27,816 nucleotides of DNA from Acidithiobacillus montserratensis (GTDB lineage Bacteria > Pseudomonadota > Gammaproteobacteria > Acidithiobacillales > Acidithiobacillaceae). The translations under genes and the position numbers were made by a program. This document shows, piece after piece, positions 16,281 to 22,487 of this stretch (position 1 is its first letter; every line of letters begins with the position of its first letter). The stretch lies in the NCBI RefSeq assembly GCF_018853465.1, contig NZ_JABBOU010000048.1, positions 1 through 27,816 on the forward strand, given 5' to 3'. The notes beneath the pieces are model-generated. The model saw nothing but the letters and a program-made list of their open reading frames with translations. It was not told the origin of the DNA and searched no databases.

Positions 16281-18437
16281 ATGACGGAAACTCAAGAGCA
16301 AGTACGCGCACATCAAGATCATCCAGCCCAGGACGGGCTCTACCTGGTGCTGATCAGCGTGCACGGACTGATTCGCGGTCAACATCTGGAATTAGGCCGC
16401 GATGCCGATACCGGTGGTCAGGTCCTCTATGTCGTCGAACTGCTGCGGGCTCTGGCAGCACATCCCAAGGTCGCGCGCGTGGACCTGCTCACCCGCCAGA
16501 TCCACGACTCCCGAATCGACAGCAGCTACGCCCAAGCCCAAGAACCCCTTGCCGATGTCCCGAACGCGCAGATCATTCGCCTGCCGGCAGGTCCTGACGA
16601 ATATCTCCCCAAAGAGTCACTGTGGCCGCACCTGGATAGTTTCAGCGATCATGCCATGGCGTATTTGCGCCAGCAGGATCGCCTGCCCGACGTCATTCAC
16701 AGTCACTACGCCGACGCCGGCTATGCAGGAGTGCGCCTGGCCCTGCAACTCGGTGTACCTCTGGTGCATACCGGGCACTCCCTGGGCCGCAGCAAACGCC
16801 AAAGCCTGCTGGCCTCTGGCGAATCCGAACGGCGCCTGGAAGAAAAGTACCAGATATCTCACCGTATCCGCGTAGAAGAAGATATTCTTTCCGTGGCTTC
16901 TTTAGTGGTCGCCAGCACCCGGGACGAAATCGACAGCCAGTATGGCATGTACGATTGGGCCAATCCGGAGCGCATGCGCGTGATCCCGCCGGGGGTCAAT
17001 CTGGCCCGATTTGACCCCGCTCCCCATCCGGCCCCCGCGATCGTTCCGGCGTTGGCGCGTTTTTTACGGGAGCCTGAACGCCCGCCGATTCTCGCTCTGT
17101 CACGTCCCGATGAAAGAAAAAATATTGCCGGTCTGATTCACGCCTATGGGCAGAGCCCAGCCCTGCAGACCCGGGCCAATCTGGTCATCGTCGCCGGCAA
17201 TCGCGAAGACATTCGGGATATGCCGGTCGGCCCCCGGCACGTATTGACGGAAATCTTGCTTTTGTTGGACCGCTATGACTTGTACGGCCGGGTTGCCTAT
17301 CCCCGCCATCACCAGCCCGACGATGTGCCTGATCTGTATCGCTGGGCAGCGGGCTTACGGGGGGTGTTCATCAATCCTGCCCTGACTGAACCCTTCGGTC
17401 TGACCCTGATCGAGGCGGCAGCCTGTGGCCTGCCCATTCTGGCGACGGAAGACGGAGGCCCCCGGGATATTATCGCCAACTGCCACAATGGCCTTCTGAT
17501 TGATCCCCTGAATACCGGGGAGATAGGCCAAAAGCTCCTCAACATTCTGAATGATGGCGAAAGGTGGCAGCAGTATGCCCACAACGGTATTGCCGGAGTT
17601 CGCCAACATTACACCTGGCAGGCGCATGTGGAGAAATATCTGGCAGCACTCGATGAATTGCCCCTCACCGCGCCGCTCGCAGCGGACCTTACTGCATCTT
17701 CAGAGCGACAGGTCAGCGCCCATCGCCTGCTGTTTCTGGGTGCCCGGCTGCTGGATCCGCCCCCGGCTCCCGGCCAGCTGGAAGAGCTGGTGGCCACCCT
17801 GCATCGAAAACGCCGGCAAGTGGCGCTGGGTCTGGTGACCACCCGCCCCCTCCATGAGCTACTGGCGCTGCTCAAACAGCGGCGGCTGGCGATTCCCGAG
17901 ATGCTCATCACCCGCGCGGGAACCCAGATTCACTATGGGGCGGGACTGACCCGCGACCGCGCCTGGAGTCGTCACATTGGCGTGAACTGGCAAGGAGATC
18001 GCGTCTATGATCTGCTGGCAGAAACACCCGGCATCCGCCTGGCGAGCCGCAGCAACCAGGGGTTTTATGCCATTCATGCGTTCATGGACCAGGAGTTTGC
18101 CGGCCTCGCGGGGCTGGAAGATCAACTCCATCAGCAGGATATTCCGGCCCGGGTGGTCCGCATCCACGCTCAGGAGTTTTTGATCGTTCCCCAACGTGCC
18201 TCCATGGGCTTTGCCATGCGCTACGTCGCCAACCAACTCGACATCGGCCTCGACCAGGTTCTGGTCGTCGGCAGTGCCCGGGCGGATCTGGACCTGCTGG
18301 GAGGTAACATTCTCGCCGCCCAGATTGGTCGGGAAATTGCCGAGGACCAGCTGCCAGAGGATATCTATCCCTGTAACGCTGACGATCTGACGGGCGTGAT
18401 GGAAGCCATCAACCACTATCAATTCCTGGAAGAATAG
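16281..18437 (+). CDS. sps: Sucrose-phosphate synthase with degenerate C-terminal phosphatase-like domain
   Basis: This 718-residue enzyme makes sucrose-6-phosphate from UDP/ADP-glucose and fructose-6-phosphate. The GT4 part covers residues 1-460: ISVHGLIRG (25-33), DTGGQVLYVVEL (43-54), HSHYADAGY (140-148), HTGHSLGRSKR (163-173), SRPDERKN (274-281) and TEPFGLTLIEAA (369-380) with Glu370/Glu378. These are SPS rather than sucrose-synthase signatures. Residues about 480-715 form an SPP-like HAD domain, but the DxDxT nucleophile is replaced by LFLGARLLD and the GDSGND box by VGSARADLD, so this half should be non-catalytic, as in plant-type SPS. The ATG at 16281 has AGGGGG 11 nt upstream; a GTG at 16269 would give a 4-nt overlap with the invertase stop. 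A dedicated phosphatase follows 21 nt downstream. Confidence 0.92.
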   Translation: MTETQEQVRAHQDHPAQDGLYLVLISVHGLIRGQHLELGRDADTGGQVLYVVELLRALAAHPKVARVDLLTRQIHDSRIDSSYAQAQEPLADVPNAQIIRLPAGPDEYLPKESLWPHLDSFSDHAMAYLRQQDRLPDVIHSHYADAGYAGVRLALQLGVPLVHTGHSLGRSKRQSLLASGESERRLEEKYQISHRIRVEEDILSVASLVVASTRDEIDSQYGMYDWANPERMRVIPPGVNLARFDPAPHPAPAIVPALARFLREPERPPILALSRPDERKNIAGLIHAYGQSPALQTRANLVIVAGNREDIRDMPVGPRHVLTEILLLLDRYDLYGRVAYPRHHQPDDVPDLYRWAAGLRGVFINPALTEPFGLTLIEAAACGLPILATEDGGPRDIIANCHNGLLIDPLNTGEIGQKLLNILNDGERWQQYAHNGIAGVRQHYTWQAHVEKYLAALDELPLTAPLAADLTASSERQVSAHRLLFLGARLLDPPPAPGQLEELVATLHRKRRQVALGLVTTRPLHELLALLKQRRLAIPEMLITRAGTQIHYGAGLTRDRAWSRHIGVNWQGDRVYDLLAETPGIRLASRSNQGFYAIHAFMDQEFAGLAGLEDQLHQQDIPARVVRIHAQEFLIVPQRASMGFAMRYVANQLDIGLDQVLVVGSARADLDLLGGNILAAQIGREIAEDQLPEDIYPCNADDLTGVMEAINHYQFLEE

Positions 18438-18458
18438 AAGCAAGGGAGGATAAGCAGC

Positions 18459-19325
18459 ATGCACCCATCCGACGAAGAAATTCCGCCCCTGTTGCTTTGT
18501 TGTGATCTGGACCGCACCTTGATTCCCAATGGCAGTCCACCGGAAAGCCCGGAAGCCCGGCCGCGTTTCCGCCAGCTCTGCAGCCATCCTGCCGTGCATC
18601 TGGCCATGGTCACCGGAAGGCATCTGGATCTGATTCATGAGGCTATCACGCACTGGCAACTGCCCACTCCAAACTTCATTATTGGCGATGTCGGGACGAG
18701 TATTTATACCTTCAGCGAAGGCGCATGGCAGCCTTGGACCCATTGGGCCACCGAAATAGGTCCCGATTGGGGAGGCATGACCCACGGAGATATTGCGGAA
18801 GAGCTCGCGGATATTCCCGCCATCACCCTGCAACCAGCGGCTCAGCAGGGAGTGTTCAAAGTCAGTTATCAGGTAGGGCTGGATGCGGATCGGGAAGCAC
18901 TCGAAACAGAACTCCAGCGTCGTCTCTGGGGCATCGGCGTGAACGCCCGGCTGATCTGGTCCATGGATGAACTGGCGAACACGCGCTTGCTGGATATTCT
19001 CCCCAACAGCGCCAGCAAACTCCATGCCGTCGAGTTTTTGGGGCAACAGTATAGTTATCCTATGGAACGTACTGTTTTTGCGGGTGACTCAGGCAACGAT
19101 CTGGAAGTATTGGGAAGCCATATTCACGCCATTCTGGTAGCCAACGCCCATGCCGAGGTGCGCGAAGAAGCCCTGCGTTTGGCCATAGCTTCAGACTTGC
19201 CCGATGCCCTTTACATAGCCAAGGGCGGCTTCCTGGGCATGAATGGTCACTACGCCGCCGGCGTGCTGGAAGGACTCGCGCATTATCTTCCCGAAACCGC
19301 CGGGTGGATGGGGCTGGGCCACTGA
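18459..19325 (+). CDS. spp: Sucrose-phosphate phosphatase (HAD superfamily, S6PP)
   Basis: This 288-residue soluble HAD-IIB phosphatase hydrolyses sucrose-6-phosphate to sucrose, making the pathway irreversible. Motif I is CDLDRTL (residues 15-21) with the nucleophile Asp16 and Asp18. Motif II is the Thr in MVTGRH (about 50-55). The motif III Lys is in NSASKLHAV, and motif IV is FAGDSGNDLEVL. The C-terminal GHYAAGVLEGL block, which follows the cap domain, is typical of S6PP. GGGAGG lies about 10 nt before the ATG. All catalytic residues are present, in contrast to the HAD domain fused to the upstream synthase. The gene ends the sucrose operon; no clear terminator is seen before the mobile-element region. 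Confidence 0.92.
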   Translation: MHPSDEEIPPLLLCCDLDRTLIPNGSPPESPEARPRFRQLCSHPAVHLAMVTGRHLDLIHEAITHWQLPTPNFIIGDVGTSIYTFSEGAWQPWTHWATEIGPDWGGMTHGDIAEELADIPAITLQPAAQQGVFKVSYQVGLDADREALETELQRRLWGIGVNARLIWSMDELANTRLLDILPNSASKLHAVEFLGQQYSYPMERTVFAGDSGNDLEVLGSHIHAILVANAHAEVREEALRLAIASDLPDALYIAKGGFLGMNGHYAAGVLEGLAHYLPETAGWMGLGH

Positions 19326-19399
19326 ATACCGGAAAGAAGATACCGGAGACTAATTTGCATAGCGGCTTATGGTCATATTCGGAGTGCTTCGACCTGATG

Positions 19400-19651
19400 A
19401 TTGTTAAACAGCGTCCCCAACACGTCCCGCTTCTGCGGGGCATTGGGGCTGGTGTAAACCAAGGGACAATCTTCCACCCAGCTATCAAACAGGCCTGTGA
19501 TCTCCAGATACGCCGCAAAGAACACGATCTGGCCCATGGGAGTGGCCGCTGCATCCTTGTCCCAGGACACCTGCATACGACCGCCCAGGGTATCTACCAT
19601 CATGGTCTGCACCGCCGCAGGAATGGCCTTTTGCGGAGGTTGTTCTACAAC
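19400..19651 (-). pseudogene. N-terminal fragment of a DDE-type transposase
   Basis: On the minus strand the translated segment QTMMVDTLGGRMQVSWD, followed by AAATPMGQIVF, TGLFDSWVEDCPLVYTSPN and KRDVLGTL, resembles the beginning of a family of DDE transposases (I think the IS1380/IS4-like group) that starts with a GGRxQVxWDxxAAATPxGQ pattern and has a SPNAPxxRDVLGT block. Similarity ends at about 19400, after roughly 80 residues, where the frame runs into unrelated sequence and a stop at 19373. The remaining 300 or more residues are missing. The family name is uncertain; that it is a truncated transposase is more secure. Its 5' side abuts the IS200/IS605 derivative. Confidence 0.6.
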
Positions 19652-19661
19652 TAAACAACCA

Positions 19662-19728
19662 CCGGCTAAAGCCGGAGGGTTTGAATTACGGACTGAAAGT
19701 CCGGATACGCGTCGCCTGACCGACGCGT
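19662..19728. repeat. Three consecutive hairpins at the 3' (right) end of the IS200/IS605 derivative
   Basis: The hairpins are CCGGCT-aa-AGCCGG (19662-19675), CGGAC-tgaaa-GTCCG (19689-19703) and ACGCGTCG-cctgac-CGACGCGT (19707-19728). They lie just beyond the tnpA stop and would fold on single-stranded DNA, as the ends recognised by HUH Y1 transposases do. Confidence 0.7.
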
Positions 19729-19729
19729 C

Positions 19730-19887
19730 CTAATCGGGTTCCATTTTGAAATCATCGTTCGGCTTAGGCTCAAAGTGATGTTACAAATAATGCTTAATCA
19801 TTTCTTCCGTCATCTGGCCTACCGTGGCACAGAAGTATAGTGGTACTCAATTTGAAAAACCGTATGACTGCCATACCTATATTCCAT
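19730..19887 (-). pseudogene. tnpA: tnpA (IS200-like Y1 transposase) with internal deletion
   Basis: From ATG 19887, preceded by AGGAGG, the frame reads MEYRYGSHTVFQIEYHYT, matching the start of IS200-family TnpA. In another frame the sequence then continues YFCATVGQMTEEMIKHYL, a stop at 19783-19781, then HHFEPKPNDDF up to the normal end at 19730. This is the C-terminal part of the same protein, containing the conserved Q of the catalytic helix region. About 80 central residues, including the catalytic HUH motif, are missing; the junction is out of frame and there is an extra in-frame stop. The protein is non-functional, and the element could be moved only by a related transposase elsewhere. 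Confidence 0.7.
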
Positions 19888-19918
19888 GCCGCACCTCCTG
19901 CGTGCAGCATATTCTCGC

Positions 19919-19944
19919 AGCTAAAGCTGACCGGCTAAAGCCGG
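19919..19944. repeat. Paired hairpins at the 5' (left) end of the IS200/IS605 derivative
   Basis: AGCTAAAGCT (19919-19928) is followed by CCGGCTAAAGCCGG (19931-19944), the latter identical to the outermost palindrome at the opposite end. Both lie upstream of the tnpA start. Confidence 0.65.
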
Positions 19945-19989
19945 CGGCTTAAACCTTATGATCGACAGTTACACGGTGGTGTTGCATGT

Positions 19990-20001
19990 ATGAACGTCCT
20001 C
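19990..20001. repeat. Subterminal inverted repeat, transposase-downstream end
   Basis: ATGAACGTCCTC on the plus strand is the exact reverse complement of 21342-21353. It lies 2 nt inside the proposed boundary trinucleotide. Confidence 0.8.
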
Positions 20002-20269
20002 GACTTTGCAAGATGCCGTAGATTGTGGTTTGGTTCGAATGCAAACATGTATCCGGCCTGTTGATAGGCATATCGCCTTGGCCCCGATGGATAATCCGCA
20101 TACCTGGTCCTCATTACTTCAACGGCTTTTTTATAGCCAATGCAACACTCAGGTTCTCCAGATATTGGTTCGACCAATCCGCCATCTTTCGTCATCACGC
20201 AAATCGTAAAACGGTAGTTACCTCCTTGGTTGTCCTGACCAATCGAAATCGTCTGCCTTCCTGCTACTG
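20002..20269 (-). ncRNA. Candidate seeker/bridge guide RNA region of the IS1111-type element
   Basis: This 268-nt non-coding stretch lies between the transposase stop and the inverted repeat, where IS1111 elements encode their guide RNA. Read in the transposase direction it contains GTGTTGCAT (20148-20140), a small hairpin GGCT-7 nt-AGCC (20138-20124) and TTGAAGTAATG (20122-20112). The first segment is the reverse complement of the sequence just outside the downstream end (19979-19987). The second is identical to the sequence just outside the upstream end (21366-21356). A same-sense match to one flank and a complementary match to the other is the relation expected for target guides. A 7-nt match, CATGTAT (20046-20052 versus 19985-19991), may be part of a donor guide. 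The exact RNA ends and its promoter are not determined. Confidence 0.65.
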
Positions 20270-21280
20270 CTATACTGCCCCGCGATAGGACTCTCCACGA
20301 GCCATCAAGACCCAGGTAGTGCGCACCATCTTGCCAGCCAAGGCCACAGCCGCCTTTTGGATACCCCGACGAGTTATGAGGTCTCGAATCCATTGCGAGC
20401 GGGGATCCTTTTTCTCTCCCAAATGCCGGATCACGGCCATCGCTCCCTGGACAAACAAGGTACGCAGGTAGGAGTCTCCCTGCTTGGTAATCCTGCCCAA
20501 GCGGCTCTTCCCTCCGGAGCTTGATTGCCGGGGTACGAGACCGACCCAGGCTGCCAGTTCCCGACCATTACGGAAAAGTTGGGCATCCCCCACACTCGCC
20601 ACCACCGCAGTCGCCGTCACCGAGCCAACGCCGGGTATCTCTGCCAAGCGTTGTGCGGTCGCTTCTTGCGCAAGACGACGAATGCCCTGATCACACTCCG
20701 CCAAGCGCTCGTCCAAGCGGAGCAAATCCCCCCGTAACGCGGCAAAGATGCTGATCGCATCCAGGGGCATATTCGCATCCGTAATGGCCGCCAATAGCCG
20801 ACGGGAGAATTGCGCCGCCCCCTGCGGCAGGACAATGCCAAATTCTTGCAACAAGCCACGAATCCGGTTGATCAATGCCGTACGGTCCACCTTGATGGCC
20901 TCCCGGACCCGGTGCAAAGTCAAAGCCGCCTGCTGCTCGGGCGTCTTGATCGCCACAAACCGCATCTGGGGCCGCGCCACCGCTTCACAAATCGCTTCAG
21001 CATCGTTGGCATCATTCTTCCCACTCTTGCGGTACGGAACCACAAACTGAGGCGCAATGATCTGCACCTTGTGTCCCAGCTTGCCAATTTCCCTTGCCCA
21101 GTGATGGGCACCTCCGCAGGCTTCGATACCCACGAGGCACGGCGGAATATTGGCCAGTGCTTCCAGGAGCCTGGCTCGGCTAACGGTCTTCTTCAACACC
21201 GGCTTCCCATGGCGATCCACGCCATGTAGCTGGAAAATATTTTTTGCCAGGTCAATGCCCAAGGTCGTAATCTCTTTCAT
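20270..21280 (-). CDS. IS110-family (IS1111-type) transposase, DEDD recombinase
   Basis: This 336-residue transposase has an N-terminal RuvC-like DEDD domain: GIDLAKNIFQLHG (Asp10), GIEACGG (Glu53) and KNDANDAEAI (Asp90 and Asp93). The C-terminal Transposase_20 domain has the helix-hairpin-helix-like IPGVGSVTATA (215-225) and the serine-bearing GLVPRQSSSGGKSRLGR (247-263), where the nucleophilic serine is expected. Homologous enzymes use a structured RNA from the element to choose target and donor sites. The ATG at 21280 is chosen because AGGAG lies 10 nt upstream; the frame is open to 21313, but there is no better start. Length and motifs are complete, so the enzyme could be active. Confidence 0.95.
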   Translation of the reverse strand: MKEITTLGIDLAKNIFQLHGVDRHGKPVLKKTVSRARLLEALANIPPCLVGIEACGGAHHWAREIGKLGHKVQIIAPQFVVPYRKSGKNDANDAEAICEAVARPQMRFVAIKTPEQQAALTLHRVREAIKVDRTALINRIRGLLQEFGIVLPQGAAQFSRRLLAAITDANMPLDAISIFAALRGDLLRLDERLAECDQGIRRLAQEATAQRLAEIPGVGSVTATAVVASVGDAQLFRNGRELAAWVGLVPRQSSSGGKSRLGRITKQGDSYLRTLFVQGAMAVIRHLGEKKDPRSQWIRDLITRRGIQKAAVALAGKMVRTTWVLMARGESYRGAV

Positions 21281-21341
21281 TGGATGAATCTCCTGTTTCG
21301 ATAAGGCCCCCATCGTGGCACCAGACCATGCGGGGGGGAAA

Positions 21342-21353
21342 GAGGACGTTCAT
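21342..21353. repeat. Subterminal inverted repeat, transposase-upstream end
   Basis: GAGGACGTTCAT on the plus strand pairs perfectly with 19990-20001. Two G residues (minus strand) separate it from the proposed boundary ATG. Confidence 0.8.
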
Positions 21354-21397
21354 CCCATTACTTCAAACTTGGAACCGCCATCTTTTTACTTAAATTA

Positions 21398-21994
21398 TTA
21401 GTCATTGTGTTTTATCTTTGAGGAAAAATGCCATTTAAACATGTTCCAAAGCGGGTCACCCGTAAAGGCGTGCAGAAATACCATCCCGACATGACCAACC
21501 CACTGCAGTATAATAGCGACTGCTCCCCAACGCATAAAATCCAGCAACCACACAAAAGGAACCCCTGTCCACCATCCCCGGAACCCCCCCAGCAGGGTCA
21601 ATCCAGCGGCAGCTACCAATGTCGCAGAAAGTAGAAAGATTCCGTGCATCATACCTGGCAATCCGGCTCGTGGTCCCGGTGGAGCTAACACACCTCGGGT
21701 AAGCCCCAATAGATCCTGCGCCACGAATATTAAGCCAGCAGGATTCAGCGGAAACAAATAACACAGGGTGATTCGTCCGGCACGACTGAACAAGAGCCAC
21801 CCCCACTGCAACAGCAGAACGGCGATCAGTATTTCACCCACGGTAACATGCCAGAAAAAGGGGAACCCGCCCCATATCCAACCGATAATACCGGTTATCA
21901 TTTGAAAACTTACGGTAGATAGCAGAAAAAGATGGAGTAGCTTGGCACTATTTGGCCAGCTGTCAGGTGCAGCCGTAACGTGAGCAGTTGACAT
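21398..21994 (-). CDS. Cytochrome b561-like integral membrane protein
   Basis: This 198-residue inner-membrane protein has four or five hydrophobic helices (about residues 18-40, 46-69, 78-97, 114-137 and 145-178). His21, His49, His117, His168 and His175 sit at helix positions suitable for two b-type hemes, as in the bacterial cytochrome b561/Ni-hydrogenase cytochrome-b superfamily. Such proteins pass electrons between quinone and periplasmic or substrate-linked partners; the partner is not in this window. The ATG at 21994 has AGAGGGG about 6 nt upstream; an upstream extension of the frame to 22132 is rejected. The IS1111-type element lies about 40 bp downstream. The gene stands alone, with no adjacent redox subunit. 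Confidence 0.78.
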   Translation of the reverse strand: MSTAHVTAAPDSWPNSAKLLHLFLLSTVSFQMITGIIGWIWGGFPFFWHVTVGEILIAVLLLQWGWLLFSRAGRITLCYLFPLNPAGLIFVAQDLLGLTRGVLAPPGPRAGLPGMMHGIFLLSATLVAAAGLTLLGGFRGWWTGVPFVWLLDFMRWGAVAIILQWVGHVGMVFLHAFTGDPLWNMFKWHFSSKIKHND

Positions 21995-22100
21995 GGGTAC
22001 CCCTCTGAGGAATAAGACGGTTTGACAAATCTTTATTGAGAGGAGATACGCAGGCTGACAGAGTTTGGATTCAACCGGATACGGATGTGCAGAGGTCTGG

Positions 22101-22172
22101 ATGGCTACGCATAATACAGCTGTAGAAATCACAGCAGAAGAAACAGACGGTTACGCTGAAGAGTGCAATTAA
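22101..22172 (+). CDS. Possible 23-residue small ORF
   Basis: ATG at 22101 has AGAGG five nt upstream, and the frame encodes MATHNTAVEITAEETDGYAEECN, which is acidic with one cysteine near the C-terminus. It is divergent from the cytochrome b561-like gene. Nothing beyond the ribosome-binding site supports translation, and by length alone it could be chance. Confidence 0.18.
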   Translation: MATHNTAVEITAEETDGYAEECN

Positions 22173-22308
22173 TATACAACGAAAGGCAGTTTGTTGGGCC
22201 TTTATGTAGGTCGTTGGAACTAGAGTGCAGGCCCTACCTTCAAACTGCAGGACACTGACCGAAGAACCAGTGAGACCATGACCAAATTGATATGGAAAAT
22301 CGCATTTG

Positions 22309-22328
22309 AAAAAACCCGCAATGTGGGT
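22309..22328 (-). terminator. Candidate Rho-independent terminator for leftward transcription
   Basis: On the minus strand ACCCACATTGCGGG forms a short GC stem (CCC/GGG plus one further C-G pair around an A-C mismatch), followed directly by six T residues. It would end transcripts coming from the DGME-repeat gene after a structured 3' region. The stem is short, so this is tentative. Confidence 0.4.
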
Positions 22329-22364
22329 ATGCCTGCCTCAGCTGGGATCAGCCCCGACATATGA

Positions 22365-22427
22365 ACTGGTGGGCCAGCCATCCTTGAACCAGCTCTCCAG
22401 AAGGTCAGCGGGCAATAACCCACCAGT
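22365..22427. repeat. 63-bp inverted repeat (9-bp perfect arms)
   Basis: ACTGGTGGG (22365-22373) and CCCACCAGT (22419-22427) are perfect reverse complements separated by 45 nt. The enclosed sequence has further short complementary blocks. It could be a structured RNA element in the 3' region of the DGME-repeat transcript or the remnant of a small repeat. Confidence 0.5.
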
Positions 22428-22487
22428 GTTCAAAAAACCGTGTAAAAATGATCCCATTACACTGAATTTATGGGCATTCTCAGAAAC

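Larger units (their letters stand above)
19655..19955 (-). mobile_element. Non-autonomous IS200/IS605-type element (MITE-like, internally deleted)
   Basis: This 300-bp unit is bounded by hairpin-rich ends: three hairpins at 19662-19728 and two at 19919-19944. Both ends carry the same palindrome, CCGGCTAAAGCCGG (19662-19675 and 19931-19944). Between them is the start and the end of an IS200-type tnpA with the middle missing. Imperfect-palindrome ends without terminal inverted repeats are characteristic of IS200/IS605, which move as single strands. The exact termini are not defined here. Confidence 0.7.
19988..21358 (-). mobile_element. Complete IS110-family insertion sequence, IS1111 type
   Basis: The element contains an intact IS110-family transposase, 12-bp perfect subterminal inverted repeats (19990-20001 and 21342-21353), about 60 bp upstream of the gene and a 268-bp non-coding region downstream of it. 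A long non-coding region on the 3' side of the transposase, with subterminal inverted repeats, is the arrangement of the IS1111 subgroup. The outer boundaries are placed by a shared ATG (minus strand) just outside each repeat (19985-19987 and 21356-21358), so the element is about 1371 bp counting one copy. No target duplication beyond this trinucleotide is apparent, as usual for the family. It sits about 40 bp downstream of the cytochrome b561-like gene. Confidence 0.82.
21995..22487. other. Intergenic region with hairpins and no convincing conventional gene
   Basis: This 493-bp stretch lies between the cytochrome b561-like gene and the DGME-repeat gene. It contains the cytochrome gene's Shine-Dalgarno, a possible 23-codon ORF at 22101-22172, a 9-bp inverted repeat at 22365-22427, a terminator-like hairpin at 22309-22328, and a weaker hairpin at 22440-22462. 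Most of 22173-22300 shows nothing that I can name. Confidence 0.5.

Noticed and set aside
19956..20393. 145-residue minus-strand ORF beside the IS110-family transposase
   Set aside because: It begins out of frame inside the transposase and crosses the guide-like segments, an inverted repeat and the element boundary; better explained as the element's RNA region than as a protein.
22220..22423. 67-residue minus-strand ORF between the cytochrome and DGME-repeat genes
   Set aside because: No Shine-Dalgarno; overlaps the inverted repeat and terminator-like hairpin. The PAEAGI string is the sort of translation produced by short genomic repeats, but I could not define a repeat unit.
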